A stretch of DNA of 64,000 nucleotides from Planctomycetota bacterium (lineage in GTDB: Bacteria > Planctomycetota > UBA8108 > JACQVS01): contig JANQLS010000085.1 of NCBI GenBank assembly GCA_028280485.1, forward strand, positions 294,800 through 358,799, in the 5' to 3' direction. The notes beneath the pieces were generated by a model. The model was not told the DNA's origin, did not search any database, and saw only the letters and a list, made by a program, of their open reading frames with translations. Numbering within the stretch: position 1 is the stretch's first letter; each line of letters begins with the position of its first letter. Positions 17,632-25,181 of this stretch are shown in pieces. A program made the translations under genes and the position numbers.

Positions 17632-19530
17632 ATGGCTACGTTGAGTATTGCGCTTGGGGCGCTCGTTCTTTACTTGGTTGCTTATCACACCTACGGAAAG
17701 TGGTTGGCAAAAAAGATCTTTAAACTTGACCCTCAGGCTCCCGTGCCGAGCATCGAACTCAACGATGGCAGTGATTATGTTCCCACTAAGAAATCCGTAG
17801 TCTTTGGGCATCACTTTACCTCCATCGCCGGAACGGGTCCCATCGTCGGACCTGCGATTGCAGTGATGTGGGGATGGGTCCCGGCCTTGCTTTGGGTTCT
17901 ATTCGGTTCGATTCTTATCGGTGCCGTTCACGATTTCGGCGCACTGGTCGTGAGCATGAGAAATCGCGGGCAAACGGTGGGGGATATCGCGGGAAGAGTT
18001 TTGAATCCGCGAGTACGACTCTTGTTCCTCTTCATCCTTCTACTTGCTTTAACTATTGTCCTCGCCATCTTTGGCTTGGTGATCGCCGCCGTATTTCGAC
18101 AATACCCCGCCTCGATTTTCCCCTGCTTAGTTCAGATTCCTTTAGCTATCGGTATCGGCCTTTGGTTACACCGAAAGGGTATTCAATTGCTCATTCCTTC
18201 GGTGCTCGCCTTGTTTTTGATGTACGTGACGGTGATCTTTGGGAATGTCGGATTATTAGGTCAATTTAATGAAACTCTTGCAGGCTTGAGCAACATCACC
18301 TGGGTGGTGATCCTGTTGATCTATTCTTATATAGCCTCTGTGCTTCCCGTTTGGACTCTTCTTCAACCGCGAGATTACATCAACAGTCTTCAACTGTTAA
18401 CGGCATTAGCCTTGGTGATTTTAGGTTTGTTTGTAGCGGCTATATGGGGAGGAGCGCCTGCAGAGACGGGAGTTCGTCAAGAGCTCGAAATCGTTGCTCC
18501 TGCTTTTCAATGGGCTCCTGAAGGTGCTCCCATGATGTTCCCCTTCTTATTTATCACGATTGCCTGTGGGGCGATCAGTGGGTTCCATTGTTTAGTTTCA
18601 AGTGGAACGTCGAGCAAGCAGATCAAATGTGAATCCGATGCTCAATTTGTAGGTTACGGGTCCATGTTGACCGAAGGTTTTCTGGCGACGATCGTGATCT
18701 TAGCATGTTGTAGTGGTTTGGGATTAGGTTCCACCGGTCCAAAGGGTGAAGGCTTTTTTACTGGAGTTGCAGCCTGGGAGGGTCGTTATTCGAGTTGGGC
18801 AGCAGCTCAAGGATTAGGGGCGAAGGTTGGAGCCTTTGTGGATGGTTCAGCAAACTTTCTTAAAGCCTTAGGAGTCGAATCCCTCGGGGCGGGGACTTCT
18901 GTAGCATTGATGGGAGTGTTGGTGGCTTCTTTTGCCGGTACTACTCTTGATACGGCGTGTCGTCTTCAACGTTATGTCATCCAAGAATTGGCTTCGAGAC
19001 TCGTACTCCAACGAAAAAATATTAACGGTGAGCAAACCGCAATTCGTCCTCTTTCAATGTTAATCAACAAACACGCTGCTACATTGTTTGCGATCATACT
19101 TGCGGGAGCCATGGCTTCACTTCCGGCGCCGGGCAAAGCTTGGACTTTAGAAACTGCGGGTGGAGGAGGCTTAGTCCTGTGGCCGATGTTCGGAGCCACT
19201 AACCAACTTCTCGGAGGCTTAGCGTTCTTAGTCATCGGATTTTGGCTTTGGCGACGAAAGTTACCCGTATTTTTCATCGTTCCCCCAATGATTTTTATGT
19301 TGGTGATTCCTGCTTACGCTACAGTGATACAATTGAAGGCATGGATAGGATCTGAAAATCCTAATTGGGCGGTCATCGTCATGGGAGTTGCGGTCATCCT
19401 CTTAGAAATATGGATGGTTTTCGAAGCTATTCTTCTGTGGCCCCGAGCGCGAGGTATCATGGAAGAAGCCTTGCCACCACTAGGTGGTACAGCATCAGCG
19501 AGTTCCGGTGAGGGTGGGCGATCTTGTTGA
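17632..19530 (+). CDS. cstA: Carbon starvation protein A, peptide/pyruvate transporter
   Basis: A polytopic inner-membrane protein of 632 residues from the ATG at 17632, which has GAGGG (17622-17626) in front. An in-frame TTG at 17575 would add 19 residues without membrane character. The CstA signature is strong: 'YHTYGKWLAKKIF', 'DYVPTKKSVVFGHHFTSIAGTGPIVGPAIAVMWGW', 'GAVHDFGALVVSMRNRGQTVGDIAG', 'GAISGFHCLVSSGTSSKQI' and 'ATNQLLGGLAFL' (written as segments of one chain). About 15 membrane helices are visible. CstA/BtsT proteins take up peptides or pyruvate under carbon limitation. The gene stands alone, divergent from an ECF sigma factor and followed by a palindromic element. It is somewhat shorter than the roughly 700-residue enterobacterial form. 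Confidence 0.93.
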   Translation: MATLSIALGALVLYLVAYHTYGKWLAKKIFKLDPQAPVPSIELNDGSDYVPTKKSVVFGHHFTSIAGTGPIVGPAIAVMWGWVPALLWVLFGSILIGAVHDFGALVVSMRNRGQTVGDIAGRVLNPRVRLLFLFILLLALTIVLAIFGLVIAAVFRQYPASIFPCLVQIPLAIGIGLWLHRKGIQLLIPSVLALFLMYVTVIFGNVGLLGQFNETLAGLSNITWVVILLIYSYIASVLPVWTLLQPRDYINSLQLLTALALVILGLFVAAIWGGAPAETGVRQELEIVAPAFQWAPEGAPMMFPFLFITIACGAISGFHCLVSSGTSSKQIKCESDAQFVGYGSMLTEGFLATIVILACCSGLGLGSTGPKGEGFFTGVAAWEGRYSSWAAAQGLGAKVGAFVDGSANFLKALGVESLGAGTSVALMGVLVASFAGTTLDTACRLQRYVIQELASRLVLQRKNINGEQTAIRPLSMLINKHAATLFAIILAGAMASLPAPGKAWTLETAGGGGLVLWPMFGATNQLLGGLAFLVIGFWLWRRKLPVFFIVPPMIFMLVIPAYATVIQLKAWIGSENPNWAVIVMGVAVILLEIWMVFEAILLWPRARGIMEEALPPLGGTASASSGEGGRSC

Positions 19531-19550
19531 TTGGGTTTTGCATTTATCAA

Positions 19551-19694
19551 TAACTAGCCCGGAGCGTAAGCGACGGGATGGGTCATCGCGGTGCACTTGG
19601 CGAAGACATGTTTTTTACGAATAGCTAAGGCTATTAGATTTTACCCATTAAACACATTTAGCAATGTCCCGTCGCTTAAGCTCCGGGCTAGTTA
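19551..19694. repeat. Palindromic element, family A variant (GGAGCGTAAGCGACGGG)
   Basis: Arms at 19551-19578 and 19667-19694 are inverted copies with one or two differences, 88 nt apart. The core differs from family A (CCGGAGCGTAAGCGACGGG instead of CCGAAGCGCTAGCGAGGGG), but the ends (TAACTAGCCC/GGGCTAGTTA) are the same. It lies between cstA and the CotH gene, both rightward. Confidence 0.85.
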
Positions 19695-19813
19695 AATTGG
19701 GTGCTTGGATATTGAGAGTGGATTTTAAATTCATCGGAAACTAAAAACTCACTGCCTCTCAGCGAATTTGGCCCAGGCCAGTTTATATATAATTGTGAAA
19801 GCAGAGAACAACG

Positions 19814-22800
19814 ATGCGATGTAAGCAAGCGTTTTTCAGTCGATCGTCTTTTGTCTTCTTGTGGGTTGTTATTCTATTTAGCCACATCCCATCATCACTT
19901 TATTCAGATGAAATTCTCTACGTTCATCGCGATTCTAATTGGAATTATTTTCCGGGATTGAGCGAGGCTTCGAGTCCGGACTCATCCACTTGGAGGCAAA
20001 TCGATTTTGATGATGGGGCTTGGGAAACTTTCCCTTCTCCGATAGGTTTTGGAGACCGCCTTGATTATGGAATGGATCTCTCTTCGCTCGAACCTCCCAT
20101 GCGAAGGAACTACTCGACATTCTTTGTTCGTCAAAAATTCACTGTCGATGATTTTAATCGTATGCAGGAGTTTTTACTCAGGGTGAACTACGACGATGGA
20201 TTAGTTGTTTGGATCAATGGAACAGAGGTCTTAAGGCTTCAAGTCGATGGCGTGGCGGGCGATCCCACTCCTTTTGACTCCAAGGCGGATGGAAGTCACG
20301 AACAAGGCAACTGGGAAGAGTACTTTGTTAATGACTTTAAGAACATTCTCAAGCAGGGTGAGAATGTCATCGCCTGCCAAGTCTTTAATATTTCGATCAC
20401 CAGCGCTGATTGTCATTTCAATTTGGAGGCGTTAGATCCGTTTGGCCCTGATCTTGTTCCCCCGAAGGTAGAGAACGTCACTCCCTTTCCTGAATCGGTG
20501 ATTCGAAATTTAGGTCGAATTGAAGTGACCTTTGATGAGCCCGTCACTGGAGTGACCGCAGGCGATTTACTGATTAACGATGCACCTGCCAGTTCCGTTT
20601 CGGGTGAAGGTAAAGGGCCTTATATCTTTCAATTTGATTCTCCGCCAGAAGGCGTGGTGAACATCACCTGGGCGGTTGATACTGAAATTATAGATATCGC
20701 TGTAGATAAAAACGCCTTCGAAGGTGGTGAAGGTTGGACTTATCTCCTCGATTCCGATGCCCCTCCCGCTCAATTACGAATCAACGAGATCATGGCGAAC
20801 AATACGGGGGTGATCTTAGATCAAGATCGAGATGAATCCGATTGGATCGAAATCGTTAATGAAGGGGATCGCCCAGTGAATCTTGCTGGCTACACTCTCA
20901 GTGATAACGATGACACTCCCACTGCTTGGACCTTTCCTCCCAAGACACTGGCTTCCGGTGAATATCTTTTAGTTTATATCAGCGGTAAGGACCTTTCTGA
21001 TCCTGAAGGAGAGCTCCACACTAATTTCAAATTGTCGAATGATGGTGAATACTTGGGTCTCTTCTCACCAGAATTTCCCCCTCGTATCGTCGATGAAATT
21101 GCACCAAAGTATCCTGAACAACGCCCCGGTATTTCGTGGGGAAAAAATGCGGATGGACAATTTGCATATTTCTTAGAGCCGACTCCCGGTCAAGAGAATG
21201 GAGAAGGAGACTCGTTCGAGGGCGCCGTAGCTCAACCTAAATTTAGTGTAGAACGAGGTTTCTTTGATGAAGCCTTCGATTTGATCCTTTTTAGCGTGAC
21301 TCAAGGAGCTCAGGTATTTTTCACGATCGATGGCAGCGTTCCGACACCAGGAAACGGAGAAGAGTTTACAGAATCTATTCGAATTGAAGCCGATGAAAAT
21401 CGAACGGTGGTCACCGTACGGGCCGCTGCTTATTTGGAGGGTTACCTCCCCTCGAAAGTTGTCACTCACACTTATATCTTTCCCGATCAAGTCATCGTTC
21501 AATCAACGCGGCCGCCAAATTTCCCCACGACCTGGCGAAATGGTGGTGCAACCGTAGCCGGGGATTACGCGATGGATCAACGAGTGATTCAAGGAGGCGA
21601 TGGTAAAGAGCGAGCACTTAGAGCACTCGAAGAATTACCTTCATTATCCGTGGTTATGGATATGGATGACCTCTTCGGAGCGAGTCGGGGAATTTACACT
21701 CACGGAAATCTATCCGGATTCAATTGGGAGAGACCGTGCTCAGCAGAATTGATTTTTGCTGACGGAACTGAGGGTTTCCAAATGGATTCAGGAATTAGAA
21801 TCCAAGGAGGAAGTAGTACAAATCCGTGGAAATCTCACAAGCTTTCGATGCGGCTAGCGTTCAGGAACGATTATGGAAAAGGGAATCTTGACTATAAGTT
21901 CTTTGAGGATTCCTCAGTCGATGAATTCGATACTTTGATCTTAGATGCTGGATTGAACTTGGCCTACAACCATCCAGATCATGGGCAGCGTGTACGCGCG
22001 CAATTGGTCCGAGATCAATATGTCGCCGATTTACAAGAAGCGGCCGGCCATCCTTCTGTTCACGGTCGATTCGTCAATGTGTTTTTGAACGGGGTTTTCT
22101 GGGGCGTTTATAACATTCACGAAAAACCCGATGCCGACTTCGCGGTTTCTTACTTTGGAGGCGAAAAAGAGGAGTGGGACTCTATCAAGCACACCGGTAG
22201 TAATGTCGTCGATGGGAATAGTCTTGCGTTTAATGAGCTCCGCGTCCGAACTCAGGCAGCTAGAAATGGGTTTGATAGTTATAAGCGAGTTCTTGAGTAT
22301 CTCGACATCGATAATTTCATCGACTATATGATCGTCAATTTCTACGTGGGGAATGACGATTGGCCTCGTCATAATTGGTATGCTGTTCGTAGAAGAATTC
22401 CCAACGCTGGATTTAAAATGGTGAGCTGGGATGCCGAGCACGTTTTAAAGAATGCGACGATCAATCAGACCGGGGTGTCGAATGGAAATACTCCCGCTGA
22501 GTTTTACGCGAACTTGAGAAGTAATCCTGAATTCAGAAGTAAGTTCTCAGATCGAGTTGAGAGATTAGTATCTGAAGGGGCTCCACTCTACGTCGATCCT
22601 GAAAATCGTTTATGGAATGAAGAGAACCCCGATAACAATCAACCTCTGAAGCGCTATATGAAGCGTATTCAAGAGATCGATGATGCGGTGGTTCTGGAAT
22701 CAGCTCGTTGGGGTGATTTGAGAAGGCCCAATCAACCTTACACTCGTAACAACGAATTTTTAGCCGAGCTTAACCTTTTACAAAGAACTTATTTTCCCAA

Positions 22801-24889
22801 TAGAACGAACACTCTAATCAATCAATTAAAGACGGCAGGATTGTATTCGAGAGTTCCAGCTCCCATCGCTGATCCCCCTTCTGGGATTGTCGGATTTCGA
22901 GAACCTTTCACTCTTTCTCTACCCAGAGGAACGGAAGGTATGATTTATTTTACTCTCAATGGTGCTGACCCTCGGGTAGAAGGAACGGGTGCAGTTCACC
23001 CTAATGCCAGAGAGTTTAAAAGTTCCCTTAGGGTAGATGGCTTTTTAAATGTGAAAGCTCGAATCCTCTCGGATGGAGTCTGGAGTCCATTGAAGGAACT
23101 CAACTATCGAGTCTCGACAGATTTTAGTCCATTGAAGATTTCTGAAATCATGTACCACGCCAAAGATGGTCAAGATTTTGATTTCATTGAAATTTTTAAC
23201 TCGGGAGAAGCCCTGATCGACTTAGCCGGAGTGGAATTCACAGAAGGGATAAAGTTCAAGTTTAATACTGCCACTATCCTGGAACCTAAAGCTTATCTCG
23301 TGCTTGTCAGTAACGCACAAGCATTCAGACAACTCTATCCCGATGTTGATCCTGGCGGACTGTATTTAGGCGCCCTTGATAATGGGGGTGAGCGAATCAC
23401 GATGGTCGACCCCGATGGTCAAGTCATCTTCAGTGTCAATTACGATGACGATGGCTTGTGGCCCGTGTCACCTGACGGGCATGGAGGATCTTTAATTCTC
23501 AAACAAACTGAAGAAGAAACGGATGTCGATCGTCCCGAAGCCTGGGCTTCGAGTTTAGTTCATTTCGGAAATCCTGGAGGTCAAGATCAACCTTCCTTAT
23601 ATGAAGGTCTTGTCATCAGCGAAGTCCTAAGTCAGGTTGATGGAGCCTACACTCAGGCCATCGAACTTTTTAATGGATCCGAAAACACGATTGATCTCAG
23701 TCGATGGGCTGTCGCCAATGGTCGCCTCCTTGGAGCTGAAGTCGCTTACTTAGAGCTCATGCCGGGAACTGAGATTCAATCGGGGAAACACCTCGTTCTT
23801 TATCCTGATTCAGACTGGAAACGGTCTGGTTTTCAATTAAATCCAATTTCGGGGAAGGTTAATTTGATTTCTCATCAAATCGATCCTTCGGAAGCTCTCT
23901 TTGTAGTCGAACTGCCGTATCGATCGCAGGGAGTTAATCGATCCTTTGGTCGCTTTGAATATATGGATACGACTTACCAAGGTCGGTTACAAGAGCCCAG
24001 CTTTGGGATTGACTCTCCTGAAACGGTTGAACAATTCCAAACAGGAGAAGGATCTCCCAATGAACCGGCCATGGGTGCAGAAGTGGTGATCAACGAAATT
24101 CACTACCATCCGATCGATGGAGATTTAGAATTCATCGAATTGAAAAATACCACGAATGCGATCATCTCTCTCCACAACTGGGTGTTAGATGGAGTGTTGT
24201 CACCCCAAGCGGATGAAAGCTTTTCTTTTGATGAAGCGGTCATCGGTCCCCAAGGTTTCTTGATTGTTTGTGGCACGGATCCAGTCTTCTTCAAGCAGTT
24301 CTTTGAAGTGCCGGAAGAAGTCCCCGTGATCGGCCCCTTTAGAGGTGGTTTAAGTAACAACGGTGAATGGCTTCGACTTTGGAAGGGCTCGGAGACTGGA
24401 CCTCACGCCCTTGTCGATGAAGTGAGATTCAATGATAACGCGCCGTGGCCTCTCCAGGCTGATGGGCAGGGATCAAGCCTCGAGCGAGTAAAACCGACGG
24501 GTATGTCTCGAAGCCCAGAAAGCTGGTTAGCTTCAGAAGTGAATGATGGAACACCCGGGCGAGTGAATAGTGTTAGCTCGCCCGATGAGCTCGAGGGGGG
24601 AAAACAGATTCCAGGTGACTACAACCAAGATGCTACCTTTGATCGTTCCGATGTGATCGCCTTGCTTGTCTATCAATTTGCTGGCGGGACGATAAAGCCT
24701 CCTTGCTCTGGTGGATTAAATGATCCTTTAGGTGGAAATCTTGCACTCTTAGATTCAAATGGAGATGCTCGTGTTGATTTATCCGATAGTATCTACAATC
24801 TTAGGAACTTATTCTTAGGCGGCCCGTCTCACATCTTGGGTACTCCTTGTCAAGAGATTGTGGGTTGCCCGGATATTTGTGAGCTGTAA
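19814..24889 (+). CDS. Giant secreted CotH-kinase / lamin-tail / dockerin protein
   Basis: A 1691-residue exported protein with a signal peptide at residues 1-31. A jelly-roll region (35-190, 'TWRQIDFDDGAWE', 'RVNYDDGLVVWINGTEVLR') is followed by an Ig-like Ca-type domain (215-310). Four lamin-tail domains start near 320 ('LRINEIMANNTG'), 1107 ('LKISEIMYHAKDG'), 1265 and 1423 ('VVINEIHYHP'). A chitobiase-type Fn3 unit (about 470-560) precedes the CotH domain (about 605-950: 'SGIRIQGGSSTNPWKSHKLSMRL'-type segment, 'GVYNIHEKPDADF', 'VSWDAEHVLK'). A dockerin type I pair lies at about 1600-1690. CotH proteins are atypical secreted protein kinases in spores and some pathogens; in environmental bacteria their role is open. 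This makes an extracellular phosphotransferase plausible but unproven. Palindromic elements lie on both sides. Confidence 0.87.
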   Translation: MRCKQAFFSRSSFVFLWVVILFSHIPSSLYSDEILYVHRDSNWNYFPGLSEASSPDSSTWRQIDFDDGAWETFPSPIGFGDRLDYGMDLSSLEPPMRRNYSTFFVRQKFTVDDFNRMQEFLLRVNYDDGLVVWINGTEVLRLQVDGVAGDPTPFDSKADGSHEQGNWEEYFVNDFKNILKQGENVIACQVFNISITSADCHFNLEALDPFGPDLVPPKVENVTPFPESVIRNLGRIEVTFDEPVTGVTAGDLLINDAPASSVSGEGKGPYIFQFDSPPEGVVNITWAVDTEIIDIAVDKNAFEGGEGWTYLLDSDAPPAQLRINEIMANNTGVILDQDRDESDWIEIVNEGDRPVNLAGYTLSDNDDTPTAWTFPPKTLASGEYLLVYISGKDLSDPEGELHTNFKLSNDGEYLGLFSPEFPPRIVDEIAPKYPEQRPGISWGKNADGQFAYFLEPTPGQENGEGDSFEGAVAQPKFSVERGFFDEAFDLILFSVTQGAQVFFTIDGSVPTPGNGEEFTESIRIEADENRTVVTVRAAAYLEGYLPSKVVTHTYIFPDQVIVQSTRPPNFPTTWRNGGATVAGDYAMDQRVIQGGDGKERALRALEELPSLSVVMDMDDLFGASRGIYTHGNLSGFNWERPCSAELIFADGTEGFQMDSGIRIQGGSSTNPWKSHKLSMRLAFRNDYGKGNLDYKFFEDSSVDEFDTLILDAGLNLAYNHPDHGQRVRAQLVRDQYVADLQEAAGHPSVHGRFVNVFLNGVFWGVYNIHEKPDADFAVSYFGGEKEEWDSIKHTGSNVVDGNSLAFNELRVRTQAARNGFDSYKRVLEYLDIDNFIDYMIVNFYVGNDDWPRHNWYAVRRRIPNAGFKMVSWDAEHVLKNATINQTGVSNGNTPAEFYANLRSNPEFRSKFSDRVERLVSEGAPLYVDPENRLWNEENPDNNQPLKRYMKRIQEIDDAVVLESARWGDLRRPNQPYTRNNEFLAELNLLQRTYFPNRTNTLINQLKTAGLYSRVPAPIADPPSGIVGFREPFTLSLPRGTEGMIYFTLNGADPRVEGTGAVHPNAREFKSSLRVDGFLNVKARILSDGVWSPLKELNYRVSTDFSPLKISEIMYHAKDGQDFDFIEIFNSGEALIDLAGVEFTEGIKFKFNTATILEPKAYLVLVSNAQAFRQLYPDVDPGGLYLGALDNGGERITMVDPDGQVIFSVNYDDDGLWPVSPDGHGGSLILKQTEEETDVDRPEAWASSLVHFGNPGGQDQPSLYEGLVISEVLSQVDGAYTQAIELFNGSENTIDLSRWAVANGRLLGAEVAYLELMPGTEIQSGKHLVLYPDSDWKRSGFQLNPISGKVNLISHQIDPSEALFVVELPYRSQGVNRSFGRFEYMDTTYQGRLQEPSFGIDSPETVEQFQTGEGSPNEPAMGAEVVINEIHYHPIDGDLEFIELKNTTNAIISLHNWVLDGVLSPQADESFSFDEAVIGPQGFLIVCGTDPVFFKQFFEVPEEVPVIGPFRGGLSNNGEWLRLWKGSETGPHALVDEVRFNDNAPWPLQADGQGSSLERVKPTGMSRSPESWLASEVNDGTPGRVNSVSSPDELEGGKQIPGDYNQDATFDRSDVIALLVYQFAGGTIKPPCSGGLNDPLGGNLALLDSNGDARVDLSDSIYNLRNLFLGGPSHILGTPCQEIVGCPDICEL

Positions 24890-24919
24890 CCAAAATTTGG
24901 GCGGATTCCGATTCCATAT

Positions 24920-24993
24920 CCCCTCGCTAGCGCTTCGGGCTAGTTAAAAATGCAATCCTCAACAATTAACTAGCCCGAAGCGCTAGCGAGGGG
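24920..24993. repeat. Palindromic intergenic element, family A
   Basis: Perfect 28-nt inverted arms at 24920-24947 and 24966-24993, 18 nt apart, 31 bp after the CotH gene stop. The sequence is the same as at 5701 and 36276. Confidence 0.9.
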
Positions 24994-25044
24994 AAGAAAA
25001 GCTACATGCCGTTGGTGAAGTTGTATTTCTGGTATCATGGATCT

Positions 25045-25067
25045 TGTAGCGCCATCCCTGATACGTT
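25045..25067. repeat. Copy 2 of the 23-bp dispersed motif
   Basis: It matches 16632-16654 at 21 of 23 positions. Here it lies 51 bp after a family A element rather than inside one, and directly before a long stem-loop (25074-25137). Confidence 0.7.
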
Positions 25068-25073
25068 AAATGT

Positions 25074-25137
25074 GTAGCCGAATTTGAATAATTTGGCCAG
25101 CTAACCTATTCAGCCAAACTTTGACAAGTTCGGCTAC
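25074..25137. promoter_or_regulatory. Long stem-loop upstream of the phosphatase-ceramidase gene
   Basis: GTAGCCGAA (25074-25082) pairs with TTCGGCTAC (25129-25137). The stem continues through a T.G wobble into TTG/CAA, giving about 13 bp. Inside, TTTGGC (25092-25097) pairs with GCCAAA (25113-25118). The stem-loop ends 44 bp before the ATG at 25182 and is not followed by a T-run. It could be a leader structure or the body of a small palindromic element. Confidence 0.6.
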
Positions 25138-25181
25138 GGGTACCCCCAAAGAAAAGAAGAAAAAGTTTAGAAGAGAATTAA

